NCBI GenBank assembly: GCA_004322045.1
Contig: SCRN01000035.1
Span: forward strand, 1 to 52,613
DNA from: Paraburkholderia sp.
GTDB lineage: Bacteria; Pseudomonadota; Gammaproteobacteria; Burkholderiales; Burkholderiaceae
Direction: 5' to 3'
Length of the DNA stretch: 52,613 nt
This document shows positions 22,610-32,283 of the stretch, in pieces. Position numbers and translations under genes: made by a program. Position 1 is the first letter of the stretch. Every line of letters starts with the position of its first letter. The notes beneath the pieces are model-generated. The model made no database searches and was not told where the DNA came from. It was given only the letters and a program-made list of their open reading frames with translations.

Positions 22610-25600
22610 ATGCTCCAAGCCATCATCCGCTTTTCGTTGCGCTTTCGCGGCGTCATCTACGCGCTGGCGCTCGTCGCAGCCGGCTATGGCATCTTTTCGA
22701 TGACGCGCGCAAACCTGGACGTCTTTCCCGAATTCGCGCCGCCGATGAGCATCGTCCAGGCCGAGGCGCCCGGGTTGACGAGCGAGCAGGTCGAGACGCT
22801 GGTGACGCAGCCGATCGAAAACGCGCTCGCGGCAATGACGGGACTCAAGTCGATCCGGTCGAGGTCGATGCAAGGGTTGGCGTCGATCACGCTCGTCTTC
22901 GACGATCGCGCCAATGTATTGCAGGTCCGGCAGTTGGTTTCGGAACGGCTCAATACGCTGGCCGCAGCTATGCCTGCAGGCGTCATGCCGCCGACGCTAT
23001 TGCCACTCACGACGACGACGAGCGTGGTGCGCACGATCGGCCTAACCTCGAACACGCTTTCGCCGACCGCGCTCTACGATATCGCGCAGTGGACGGTTCG
23101 ACCGCAATTGCTGAGTGCGCCCGGCGTGGCCGATGCCATCGTGTTCGGCGCAGCGGCGCGCCAATTGCAAGTGGAGGTCGACCCGCAACAGCTGTTGCGC
23201 TACGGCTTATCACTTCAAGACGTGATCGCAGCCGCACGCCAAGCGACGGGCACGCGGGGGGCCGGCTTCATCGAAAATGAAAATCAACGCATCGCCGTTC
23301 ATGTCGACGGTCAAATTGCCGATCCGAAGACGCTCGGCAATGTCGTCCTGCGCTGGAGCAATGGCGCGCCCTTGCATCTGGCCGACGTTGCCCGGGTTCG
23401 ATGGGGCGAGGCGACTCAAGTGGGCGCAGCGACGATCATGGGCAAACCCGGCGTCATGGTCGTCATGGAAAATCAATACGGCACGAATACGATGGCCGTG
23501 ACGCGCCGCATAGAGAAGCGACTGGCCGCGCTCGCTCCCGTCTTGGCACGGCAAGGCGTCGAACTGCATCCCGAAGTGTTTCGCCCGGCCAATTTCATTA
23601 CGACGGCGCTCGACCATCTGCGAACCGCGTTGCTGGCCGGCGCACTGCTGGTGGTCGTCGTGTTGTTTCTGTTTCTGCTCGATCTGCGCACAGCGGCGAT
23701 ATCGGCCGCAGCAATTCCGTTGTCGCTGCTCACCGCGGTCATCGTGCTGACGTCTTTCGGCTCCAGCCTGAACACGATGACGCTCGCAGGCTTGGCGATA
23801 GCGCTCGGCGAAGTGGTGGACGACGCGATCATCGACGTCGAGAACATCTACCGGCGATTGCGCGAAAATCGCCTCCGCGCAACCCCTTTGCCCGCGCTTC
23901 GCGTCGTGCTCAAAGCGTCTTTGGAAGTGCGCAGCGCAGTCGTGTATGCGACCTTCGTCGTCATGTTGATCTTTTTGCCGGTACTGACGTTATCGGGTGT
24001 CGCCGGCAAGCTGTTCGCGCCGCTCGGCATCGCCTACATCCTCGCCGTGCTGGCATCGTTGGCGGTGGCATTGACCGTCACACCCGCAATGTCGCTGGCG
24101 TTGCTCTCGCACGGCGAATTGCCTGCGCGCGAGCCGCGCTCGATCGTCGGCCTCAAGGCGCGCTACGCGCGCATCCTCGCCGCGGTCGAACGACGAACCA
24201 AAACCACGATGGTCCTCGTCGCGCTGTTATGCGTCGCCGCCCTCGGCGTATTGCCCTTTATGACCGGCGATTTTATTCCGCGATTGCGCGAAGGGCACTA
24301 CATCGTGCATGTGGGCCTCGTACCGGGTACCTCGCTGCCGGCGTCGGTCCGCATCGGCACCGAGGTATCGAACGCGCTCATGCGCATTCCCGGCGTGCGG
24401 CTCGTCGCGCAACGCGCCGGCCGCGCCAACGAAGTCGTCGATCCCACGGGCGTGCAACTCTCGGAGTTCGAAGTCGAGCTCGACCCGATGAGCCCGTCGC
24501 GCCAAGATGCCACGATTGCCGCCATGCGCGGCGCCCTCGCACGATTTCCGGGCCTGACGACGTCGATCAATACGTTCCTCGAGGAGCGGATCGACGAGAC
24601 GATTTCGGGCGTCACCGCTCCCGTGGTGGTCAATGTCTTCGGCAACGATCTGGACCTCATCGACCGCGAAGCGCAAAAGATCGCACAGGTGCTAGCCACG
24701 ATTCATGGCGTCGCGGGCGTCAACGTCGAGTCGCCCCCGGGTATCCCGGAGTTGGAGGTTCGGCTCAAGCCGGAGCAGTTGAGCAGGCACGGCTTGCGCC
24801 CCGTCGACGTGCTCGACGCGATCCAAGCCGCTTATGAGGGGGTAACGGTCGCACAAGTTCATCAAGGCAGCCGAGCTTACGATCTGTCGGTTCAGCTCGC
24901 GCCCGCCGCGCGCCGCACGCTGAGCAGCGTGAGCGCGCTAACCATTAGGAATCCTGATGGACTGGCCGTGCCGCTCGGTGAGCTGGCGACGATTCGCCAG
25001 GTTTCGGGCCGCTATCAAATCACTCACGATGGGGGCCAGCGGGTGCAAACCGTCTCGGTCACGCTCGGCAACCGGCCGGTTAGCGATTTCGTGAGCGAAG
25101 CACAGGCGCGCGTGAGCCGCGACGTACCGATGCCGGCCGGCGTCTACGCCGTATTCGGCGGAGAAAGCGAGGCGCGCAGACAATCGCAGCACGACCTGCT
25201 GGCTTACGGCGCGGTTTCGCTGGCCGGTATCGTGATCCTGCTCTCGCTCGCGCTGAGCAGCGCACGGGCCGTCGCCGTGGTCATGGTCAATTTGCCGTTC
25301 GCTCTCGTCGGGGGCGTGGTCGGCGTCGCCGCGACGGGTGGCCATCCGTCGCTCGGCAGCATGGTCGGCTTCGTCACGCTGCTGGGCATTTCGCTGCGCA
25401 ACTCCATCATGCTCGTCAGCCACTACGAACATCTCGTGCATGTCGACGGTTTGCCTTGGAATGCGGACACGGTCCTGCGCGGCGCATCGGAGCGCCTCGT
25501 GCCGATCCTCATGACCGCACTCGTCACGGCGCTCGCGCTGCTGCCGCTCGCGCTCACGAGCGGCGCCGCGGGCAACGAAATCGAAGGACCCATGGCCATC

Positions 25601-25708
25601 GTCATTCTGGGCGGCTTGCTCACATCGACCGCCCTGAACCTGCTCGTGCTGCCGACGGTGGCGCTGCGGGGCCTGCGTTTCGCGCCCGGCGGCGAGCCGG
25701 CGGTTTAA
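22610..25708 (+). CDS. Heavy-metal-efflux-type RND pump (CzcA/CusA family)
   Basis: A 1032-aa inner-membrane pump with two 6-TM halves and two large periplasmic loops. The N-terminus MLQAIIRFSLRFRGVIYALALVAAGYGIFSMTRANLDVFPEFAPP is typical of HME-RND proteins. TM4 reads GLAIALGEVVDDAIIDVENI, with D404-D405 at the proton-relay position (CusA D405). This is neither the classic CzcA nor the usual CusA signature, so I do not name the metal. It lacks the CusA methionine series as far as I can see. The ATG at 22610 is 52 bp after the adaptor stop. Its end overlaps the convergent GST stop by 4 bp. Confidence 0.9.
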   Translation: MLQAIIRFSLRFRGVIYALALVAAGYGIFSMTRANLDVFPEFAPPMSIVQAEAPGLTSEQVETLVTQPIENALAAMTGLKSIRSRSMQGLASITLVFDDRANVLQVRQLVSERLNTLAAAMPAGVMPPTLLPLTTTTSVVRTIGLTSNTLSPTALYDIAQWTVRPQLLSAPGVADAIVFGAAARQLQVEVDPQQLLRYGLSLQDVIAAARQATGTRGAGFIENENQRIAVHVDGQIADPKTLGNVVLRWSNGAPLHLADVARVRWGEATQVGAATIMGKPGVMVVMENQYGTNTMAVTRRIEKRLAALAPVLARQGVELHPEVFRPANFITTALDHLRTALLAGALLVVVVLFLFLLDLRTAAISAAAIPLSLLTAVIVLTSFGSSLNTMTLAGLAIALGEVVDDAIIDVENIYRRLRENRLRATPLPALRVVLKASLEVRSAVVYATFVVMLIFLPVLTLSGVAGKLFAPLGIAYILAVLASLAVALTVTPAMSLALLSHGELPAREPRSIVGLKARYARILAAVERRTKTTMVLVALLCVAALGVLPFMTGDFIPRLREGHYIVHVGLVPGTSLPASVRIGTEVSNALMRIPGVRLVAQRAGRANEVVDPTGVQLSEFEVELDPMSPSRQDATIAAMRGALARFPGLTTSINTFLEERIDETISGVTAPVVVNVFGNDLDLIDREAQKIAQVLATIHGVAGVNVESPPGIPELEVRLKPEQLSRHGLRPVDVLDAIQAAYEGVTVAQVHQGSRAYDLSVQLAPAARRTLSSVSALTIRNPDGLAVPLGELATIRQVSGRYQITHDGGQRVQTVSVTLGNRPVSDFVSEAQARVSRDVPMPAGVYAVFGGESEARRQSQHDLLAYGAVSLAGIVILLSLALSSARAVAVVMVNLPFALVGGVVGVAATGGHPSLGSMVGFVTLLGISLRNSIMLVSHYEHLVHVDGLPWNADTVLRGASERLVPILMTALVTALALLPLALTSGAAGNEIEGPMAIVILGGLLTSTALNLLVLPTVALRGLRFAPGGEPAV

Positions 25709-26358
25709 TCCCGATCCGGCGCCCCGAGCGGAAACAACGAGCGATAGGGCCGTGCTTCGTCCACCGCGCGAGCGAAGGACGGGCGCGCCAGCAATCGTTG
25801 CCGATAGGCATAGGCGTGCCGCAGCGAGCGGTCGATCGGATGGGTCCAGTCGGCGTAGAAGAGCGACGGCGCCGCGGCGCAATCCGCTAGGCTGAAACCA
25901 TCGCCGGCCGCCCATTCGCGTTCACGCATTCGTTCGTCAAGCCATCGATATGCAAGATCGAGCATTTTCTTGGCCTCTTCGACACCATGGGGATCGCGCA
26001 CAGCCGGCGCTCGCAGCCGATCGCCAACGATCTTCTGCGCCGGCGTCATGACGTAGTTGTCGAAGAAGCGGTCCAACATACGCACGTCGAGCGCCGCGCG
26101 CCGGTCCTCCGGAATCATCGGCGCCGCGCCGCGATGGAAAAGATCGAGATACTCGATGATGACGGTCGACTCGAGCACCGTGCGTCCCTCATCGACGAGC
26201 ACGGGAAAGCGCCGCAGCGGCCAAAGCGCTGCGAACTCGGCCCCCACCTTAGGCTCCTCGGGCGAGAGCATGGCGAAATCGAACGGCGCACCGTTCTCGT
26301 ACAGCGCTGTCAGGACCTTCTGGCAGTAGGCGGAAAACGGGTGGGCGTAAAGCTTCAT
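25705..26358 (-). CDS. Glutathione S-transferase family protein
   Basis: A 217-aa cytosolic GST. The N-terminal thioredoxin-like domain reads MKLYAHPFSAYCQKVLTALYENGAPFDF...LWPLRRFPVLVDEGRTVLESTVIIEYLD; the cis-Pro (FPVL) and the ESTVI glutathione-gamma-glutamyl loop are present. The C-terminal helical domain has the N-capping DGFSLADCAAAPSLFY motif. Substrate unknown. It is transcribed towards the RND gene, with stops overlapping by 4 bp. Confidence 0.9.
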   Translation of the reverse strand: MKLYAHPFSAYCQKVLTALYENGAPFDFAMLSPEEPKVGAEFAALWPLRRFPVLVDEGRTVLESTVIIEYLDLFHRGAAPMIPEDRRAALDVRMLDRFFDNYVMTPAQKIVGDRLRAPAVRDPHGVEEAKKMLDLAYRWLDERMREREWAAGDGFSLADCAAAPSLFYADWTHPIDRSLRHAYAYRQRLLARPSFARAVDEARPYRSLFPLGAPDRD

Positions 26359-26643
26359 AGGGATCTGGGCTCCATGGATTCAGGCGCACGCCCATGCGTG
26401 CAGGCGGCTCGGCGGCGAACGACCTGTCATCGCGCTTTCGATCGATGTCGATCGTTCCTTGCCGGGTCCACTTGCTCGACGTGCGACGAGCGCCGAAATC
26501 GACACTTTCGAAAAAACAAATGCGCCGGGCCAGCACGCAGCGCGCGCGACGAATCGATGAACGCGAGTCGCCGAACCGTTCGGTCTAGCGCGCAAGGTGG
26601 CAACGGGGCTAAACTCGGACATCTCTCGTCGCGGAGCGCCATC
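26359..26643. other. Divergent intergenic region, nothing specific seen
   Basis: It separates the leftward GST from the rightward small gene. It should contain both promoters; no clear palindrome or RNA is seen. Confidence 0.3.
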
Positions 26644-26967
26644 ATGACCGACATCGATCCCGCGCGGACCTTCCGCGGACTTCCGCTCACACCCGAGCAA
26701 GATGCCGAAATCAGGCATTACATTAAAGGGTGCAAGCAGCACGGCAAACCGTGGGACACCCCCGAGCTTGACGCCATGCTGCGCGACATGCTCGAGCCGC
26801 CGGACGAGGACACGCTCGGCGACGACCTGGACGCCGATTTCGGCGACGCTCGCACTGCGGCCGAGCGCGCGCAGTTTTCGATCGACGACGAAACCAACCC
26901 CATCGAAGCATCGGAGGAGTGGCAAGCCGCCATGGAATCGGAAGCAATGAAGAGGTTCAACCATTAA
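26644..26967 (+). CDS. Small acidic hypothetical protein
   Basis: A 107-aa protein starting MTDIDPARTFRGLPLTPEQDAEIRHYIKGCKQHGKPWDTPELDAMLRDMLEPPDEDTL, very acidic in its second half, with no signal peptide or membrane segment. The helical N-terminal part has a basic KGCKQHGKPWDTPEL stretch. I do not recognise a named family. It sits immediately upstream of chrA; if chrA uses a non-standard upstream start, the two would be translationally coupled. Confidence 0.65.
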   Translation: MTDIDPARTFRGLPLTPEQDAEIRHYIKGCKQHGKPWDTPELDAMLRDMLEPPDEDTLGDDLDADFGDARTAAERAQFSIDDETNPIEASEEWQAAMESEAMKRFNH

Positions 26968-27019
26968 ACCGCTTGCCATCGGCGCCGCCGCGGCCGCGCG
27001 CGGCTACGGTGCGCTCGAA

Positions 27020-28234
27020 GTGCTCGCCGTCTTTCTCAAACTTGGGCTGACCTCGTTCGGCGGCCCGGTCGCTCATCTGGGCTACTTTCGCCGCGAGTTC
27101 GTCGAACGGCGGCGCTGGCTCGACGAAGCCGCCTACGGCGATCTCGTCGCGCTTTGCCAATTTCTTCCGGGGCCGGCAAGCAGTCAGGTCGGGTTTTCCG
27201 TGGGGCTCATGCGCGCCGGATGGCTGGGCGGCCTCGCAGCATGGTGTGGCTTCACCCTGCCCTCGGTGTTGCTGTTGCTCCTGTTTGCGACCCTAGCCCC
27301 CGATCTTGGAGGAACAGTCGGCCAGGGCCTCGTCCACGGGCTCAAGCTGACGGCGGTCGCGGTGGTGGCCCAAGCGGTTTGGGACATGGGCCGGCGGCTG
27401 TGCCCGGACCTACGGCGCACGGGCATCGCGCTCGCTTCGATTGCGCTGCTCGCTGTGATGCATTCGGCCTATGCGCAACTGGCCGTGATTGCGTTGGGCG
27501 CCGTAGCCGGGTTCGCGTTCTACGGGCGCGGCGGCACACTCGGGCTTCGTCCCGCGCCGACTACCGACGCCATCGGCGCTCTACTACCGCGACGCGTCTC
27601 GCATGCTGTCGGCGTGCTCGCCTTCGCATTGTTCTGCTTTTTGTTGATCGGCGTTCCCGCAGCGGTGCGGCTCGCTCCGGGCATGGGCGCCTCGGCTATT
27701 CAAGCATTGCAGGGCTTCGATGCGTTCTTTCGATCGGGCGCGCTCGTGTTCGGCGGCGGCCACGTCGTGCTGCCGCTGTTGCAGCAACAGAGCGCGATCC
27801 AACAGACGGTCGAGCCGAACGTATTGCTGGCCGGGTACGGTGCGGCGCAAGCGGTACCGGGCCCGCTGTTCAGCTTCGCCGCCTATCTGGGCTGGATGAT
27901 GTCGAGCGCGGGCGCTAGGATCGCCGCTGCAGCGCTCGCTACCGTTGCGATCTTTTTGCCGGGGCTTCTGCTCGTCGTCGCCGCGCTGCCGCACTGGCAA
28001 GCATGGCGCGCTCGGGCCTCGACGGCAGCCGCTTTCGCCGGAATCAACGCCGCGGTCGTGGGTTTGCTCGCCACAGCGCTCTACTCGCCGGTCTGGACGA
28101 GCGCCGTGCATGGGCCGCTCGACTTCGCCATCGCCGCGATAGCATGCCTACTGCTCGTCAGATGGAAAACGCCGCCGCTGGCCGTGGTTGCGCTGTGCGC
28201 GGCCGCGGGGATCGCGGCCGCCGTCTTGGGCTAG
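27020..28234 (+). CDS. chrA: Chromate transporter ChrA
   Basis: A long-chain (two-domain) ChrA of 404 aa. Both CHR halves are visible: LTSFGGPVAHLGYFRREFVERRRWLDE...LCQFLPGPASSQVG near the start, and the second-half counterpart ALVFGGGHVVLPLLQ...YGAAQAVPGPLFSFAAYLG. It exports chromate from the cytoplasm. The GTG at 27020 starts close to the conserved core. The frame is open upstream to 26963 without ATG/GTG/TTG, so an unusual ATT start adding ~19 residues is possible. Its proximity to a peroxiredoxin and the RND pump fits a metal/oxidant defence region. Confidence 0.88.
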   Translation: MLAVFLKLGLTSFGGPVAHLGYFRREFVERRRWLDEAAYGDLVALCQFLPGPASSQVGFSVGLMRAGWLGGLAAWCGFTLPSVLLLLLFATLAPDLGGTVGQGLVHGLKLTAVAVVAQAVWDMGRRLCPDLRRTGIALASIALLAVMHSAYAQLAVIALGAVAGFAFYGRGGTLGLRPAPTTDAIGALLPRRVSHAVGVLAFALFCFLLIGVPAAVRLAPGMGASAIQALQGFDAFFRSGALVFGGGHVVLPLLQQQSAIQQTVEPNVLLAGYGAAQAVPGPLFSFAAYLGWMMSSAGARIAAAALATVAIFLPGLLLVVAALPHWQAWRARASTAAAFAGINAAVVGLLATALYSPVWTSAVHGPLDFAIAAIACLLLVRWKTPPLAVVALCAAAGIAAAVLG

Positions 28235-28239
28235 ACCTT

Positions 28240-28262
28240 AGTCCTCAGTCCTCAGTCCTTAG
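28240..28262. repeat. Short tandem TCAGTCC / TTAGTCC repeats after chrA
   Basis: TTAGTCC TCAGTCC TCAGTCC TTAG is a 7-bp tandem array beginning a few bases after the chrA stop. It resembles in size the CGCTTCA array at 4127. No function is evident. Confidence 0.55.
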
Positions 28263-28323
28263 AACCACCCGTTCCAATTCGCTCGCGTTCGGCCGCCCGG
28301 GCGGCACAAACGCCTGCCCACCG

Positions 28324-28977
<654 letters not shown>

Positions 28978-29166
28978 ATCGAACCTCCTGGGTTAGGTGC
29001 GTTGGCAAACCGGTAATCCACGCGCCGTGCTATCGATATACGACGGCCGCGCAGCGCGAGAACGATGAGGCTCCAAATTATAGACCGCGTCGAGGGAGTC
29101 CATCACGGCGAGCGCGCACCGAAGCGGGCGACATCGCGCCGAACGAGTGCGACATGACCCGGCGCT

Positions 29167-29181
29167 GCACTGCTGCGGTGC
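29167..29181 (+). promoter_or_regulatory. NtrC-like binding site
   Basis: GCACTGCTGCGGTGC is a near-perfect dyad of the NtrC type (GCAC-n7-GTGC). Its centre lies about 110 bp upstream of the start predicted from the sigma-54 promoter, a normal enhancer distance. A weaker half-site (CGGTGC) lies near 29212-29217. Confidence 0.55.
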
Positions 29182-29257
29182 GGCACAATTCTCGGCGCGT
29201 GCCTTCGAACGGTGCGAAACGGGACGCAACTCCCTCCACACAAGCCTTTCATGCCCT

Positions 29258-29274
29258 TGGCATAGCCTTTGCAT
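29258..29274 (+). promoter_or_regulatory. Sigma-54 promoter of the nitrate/nitrite assimilation operon
   Basis: TGGCATA-GCCT-TTGCAT matches the -24/-12 consensus TGGCAYR-n4-TTGCW with exactly 10 bases between GG (29259-29260) and GC (29271-29272). Transcription should start near 29284, leaving a ~228-base leader before nirB. Confidence 0.8.
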
Positions 29275-29312
29275 ATACCTCGCCCGTACCCGGCAATGGC
29301 GTCGGGATGCAT

Positions 29313-29433
29313 GCAATGCAACGCGATTGCGAGGTGATGGCCGAAGGCAGTTCGCCTAAACGCCGACTCACCCCGCGCACGCTTCAAGGACAACGGCGTC
29401 CCCTCGTGCATCGACACGAGCGGACGCCGTTTT
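29313..29433 (+). promoter_or_regulatory. Predicted NasT (ANTAR) antitermination leader with terminator
   Basis: Hairpin 1: GCAAT/ATTGC (29313-29317 / 29326-29330) with inner loop CAACGC. Hairpin 2: CTCGTG/CACGAG with hexaloop CATCGA (29409-29414). Hairpin 2 tops a longer stem AACGGCGTCC/GGACGCCGTT (29392-29401 / 29422-29431) that runs into TTTT, a terminator-like structure. Both loops carry A and G three bases apart, as in RNAs bound by ANTAR proteins. nasT (ANTAR) is encoded in the same operon. Confidence 0.6.
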
Positions 29434-29511
29434 CGTTGATGCATGCCTTTCGGTGGTTTTCCCAGTCGAGCAATGACGCTGCGACCTCAACGGTTCAAGG
29501 AGTAAGCAACG

Positions 29512-31944
29512 ATGAACGCGCCCCGACTCGTCGTAATCGGCAACGGCATGGCCGGCATCCGTACGATCGAAGAGCTGCTCGCGCTCGCGCCGAATCACTA
29601 CGAGATCACCGTCTTCGGCGCGGAGCCGCATCCGAACTACAACCGGATTCTGCTCTCGCCCGTGCTCGCCGGTGAACAGTCCTTCAAGGACATCATCCTC
29701 AATCCGCTCGATTGGTACGAGCAAAACGGCATCCGGCTGCATACCGGCAAAGCGATCTCACGTATCGACCGCAAGCGCCGCGTCGTCGTGGCCGAGGATG
29801 GCGTCGAGGCGCCCTACGACCGCTTGCTGATTGCAACGGGCTCGCAGCCGTTCATCCTGCCGGTGCCCGGCGCCAAGCTCAAGGGCGTCATCACGTATCG
29901 CGACATCGGCGATACGCAGGCCATGATCGATGCGGCAACGGTGAAACGGCGCGCCATCGTGATCGGCGGCGGCCTGCTCGGTCTCGAAGCGGCCAACGGC
30001 CTGAAGCTGCGCGGCATGGACGTGACCGTCGTGCATTTGGCTTCGACGCTGCTCGAGCGTCAGCTCGACGCGAACGCGGGCCGTCTGCTGCAGCGCTCGC
30101 TCGAGGCGCGGGGCCTGCAGTTCCTTCTGTCGAAGGCAACGAGCGAAATCATCGGCAACGACGCTGGGGAAGTGGCGGGCGTGCGCTTCAAGGACGGCGA
30201 GGAAATCGAAGCCGATCTCGTCGTCATGGCCGCAGGCATCCGCCCGAACACGGCGCTGGCCGAAGCGGCCGGGCTGCATTGCGATCGCGGCATCGTCGTC
30301 AACGACACGCTGCAGACCTACGACCCGCGCATCTACGCCGTGGGCGAGTGCGTGAGCCATCGCGGCGTCGCATACGGCCTCGTCGCCCCGCTGTTCGAAC
30401 AGGCCAAAGTCTGCGCGAACCACCTCGCGTTGATGGGCATCGGCACGTACAAGGGCTCGGTGCTCTCGACGAAGCTGAAAGTGACCGGCATCGACTTGTT
30501 CTCCGCGGGCGACTTCATCGGCAGCGAGACCACCGAACAAATCGTGTTGTCGGATCCGGCGGGCGGCGTGTACAAGAAGCTCGTCATCGAGGACGATCGC
30601 TTGGTCGGCGCTTGCCTATATGGCGATACGGCCGACGGCGCTTGGTACTTCAAATTGCTGCGCGAGGGGCGCAAGCTCGGCGAACTGCGCGATCGTCTGA
30701 TGTTCGGCGAATCGAGCATCGGCGATGCCGGCGTGCAGGGCCACAATCGCGCCGCCTCGCTCGCCGATTCGGATGAAGTTTGCGGCTGCAACGGCGTGTG
30801 CAAAGGCACCATCGTCAAGGCCATCACCGAAAAGGGCCTATTCACGCTCGACGAAGTGAAAAAGCATACGAAGGCCGCGAGCTCGTGCGGTTCGTGCTCG
30901 GGCCTCGTCGAACAAATTCTGATGAGCACGGTAGGCACGAGCTTTCAAGAAACGCCGAAAACGAAGGCGATCTGCGGCTGCACGGATCGAACCCACGACG
31001 AAGTGCGCAAGGCGGTTCGCGAGCACAAGCTGCTCACGCATCGCGCCGTGTTCGACTTCCTCGAATGGCGCACGCCCAACGGCTGCGCCACGTGCCGCCC
31101 GGCCATCAACTACTACCTCGTATCCACCTGGCCGCACGAAGCGCTAGACGATCCGCAAAGCCGCTTCGTCAACGAACGCGTGCATGCCAACATTCAGAAA
31201 GACAATACGTTTTCGGTCGTGCCGCAGATGAAGGGCGGCGTCACGACGCCCGACGAACTGCGCCGCATCGCCGATGTCGCGGACAAGTACCACATTCCGA
31301 TGGTCAAGGTCACCGGCGGGCAGCGCATCGACTTGCTCGGCGTCAAGAAGGAAGACCTCGTGAACGTGTGGCAAGACCTCGGCATGAAATCGGGCCACGC
31401 GTACGGCAAGTCGATCCGCACCGTCAAAACCTGCGTCGGCAGCGAGTTTTGCCGCTTCGGCACGCAAAACAGCACGCAGATGGGGATCGACCTCGAGACG
31501 ATGCTCGCGAACATGTGGTCGCCGCACAAGGTCAAGCTCGCCGTATCGGGCTGCCCGCGCAATTGTGCTGAGGCCGGCATCAAGGACGTCGGCGTGATCG
31601 CAGTGGACAGCGGCTGGGAACTCTACGTCGGCGGCAACGGCGGCATCAAGACCGAAGTCGCGCAGTTCCTTGCGAAGGTCAAAACGGCCGAGGAAGTGAA
31701 GGAATATACGGCGGCATTCCTGCAACTCTATCGCGAGGAGGCGCATTACCTCGATCGCACCGTTCATTACATCGCGCGCGTCGGGCTCGATCACATCAAG
31801 CGCAAGATCGTCGACGACGACGCCAATCGCCGTGCGCTCTACGAACGCCTGCTCTATTCGCTCGACGGGCTGCCCGATCCGTGGCAAGCGCGCATCGAAG
31901 GGCAACATCACCGCGAATACATTCCGATCAAAGTCATCGCTTGA
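29512..31944 (+). CDS. nirB: Assimilatory NAD(P)H nitrite reductase large subunit
   Basis: An 810-aa cytoplasmic flavo-sirohaem protein that reduces nitrite to ammonium with NirD. The N-terminal FAD/NAD domain shows VVIGNGMAGIRTIEELLA and IVIGGGLLGLEAANGLK. Two BFD-like Cys regions follow (CGCNGVCKGTIV...CGSCSG; CGCTDRTHDEV...CATC). The sirohaem/4Fe-4S ligands are TCVGSEFCRFG and SGCPRNCAEAG. AAGGAG precedes the ATG. It is the first gene of a five-gene operon behind a sigma-54 promoter and leader. Confidence 0.95.
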   Translation: MNAPRLVVIGNGMAGIRTIEELLALAPNHYEITVFGAEPHPNYNRILLSPVLAGEQSFKDIILNPLDWYEQNGIRLHTGKAISRIDRKRRVVVAEDGVEAPYDRLLIATGSQPFILPVPGAKLKGVITYRDIGDTQAMIDAATVKRRAIVIGGGLLGLEAANGLKLRGMDVTVVHLASTLLERQLDANAGRLLQRSLEARGLQFLLSKATSEIIGNDAGEVAGVRFKDGEEIEADLVVMAAGIRPNTALAEAAGLHCDRGIVVNDTLQTYDPRIYAVGECVSHRGVAYGLVAPLFEQAKVCANHLALMGIGTYKGSVLSTKLKVTGIDLFSAGDFIGSETTEQIVLSDPAGGVYKKLVIEDDRLVGACLYGDTADGAWYFKLLREGRKLGELRDRLMFGESSIGDAGVQGHNRAASLADSDEVCGCNGVCKGTIVKAITEKGLFTLDEVKKHTKAASSCGSCSGLVEQILMSTVGTSFQETPKTKAICGCTDRTHDEVRKAVREHKLLTHRAVFDFLEWRTPNGCATCRPAINYYLVSTWPHEALDDPQSRFVNERVHANIQKDNTFSVVPQMKGGVTTPDELRRIADVADKYHIPMVKVTGGQRIDLLGVKKEDLVNVWQDLGMKSGHAYGKSIRTVKTCVGSEFCRFGTQNSTQMGIDLETMLANMWSPHKVKLAVSGCPRNCAEAGIKDVGVIAVDSGWELYVGGNGGIKTEVAQFLAKVKTAEEVKEYTAAFLQLYREEAHYLDRTVHYIARVGLDHIKRKIVDDDANRRALYERLLYSLDGLPDPWQARIEGQHHREYIPIKVIA

Positions 31945-31956
31945 GGTCATCGATAC

Positions 31957-32283
31957 ATGGATATGCCGACTTCCTCCATTTGGACGCACGTGTGCAGCGT
32001 GTCCGACATTCCGCGTCTGGGCAGCCGCGTCGTCAAACGTGACGATGGCGACGTCGCCTTGTTCAGGACTGCCAACGATGAGGTGTTTGCCCTGCACGAT
32101 CACTGCCCGCACAAGGGCGGCGCGCTCTCGCAAGGGATCGTTCACGGCCATTCGGTCACGTGCCCGCTGCACAGCTGGAATATCTCGCTCGAGACGGGTC
32201 AGGCCTGCGCGCCCGACGAAGGCTGCACGATGCGTTTCGCCGTGAAGGTCGACGGTGAAGCCGTGTTCGTACGCTTCGCATGA
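31957..32283 (+). CDS. nirD: Nitrite reductase small subunit, Rieske-type
   Basis: A 108-aa partner of NirB. It keeps a full Rieske ligand set, C50-P-H52 and C69-P-L-H72 (HDHCPHKGGALSQGIVHGHSVTCPLHSW), unlike the E. coli NirD fold as I remember it, which lacks these ligands. It begins 12 bp after nirB and overlaps nasA by 4 bp. Confidence 0.92.
   Translation: MDMPTSSIWTHVCSVSDIPRLGSRVVKRDDGDVALFRTANDEVFALHDHCPHKGGALSQGIVHGHSVTCPLHSWNISLETGQACAPDEGCTMRFAVKVDGEAVFVRFA

Noticed and set aside
23401-24837. 478-codon frame inside the RND gene
   Set aside because: It is a second reading frame of the RND coding sequence with Arg-rich, domainless content.
27020-28234. chrA as truncated at the N-terminus
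   Set aside because: Both CHR halves are complete and the first conserved block starts within ten residues of the GTG; only the exact start is uncertain.
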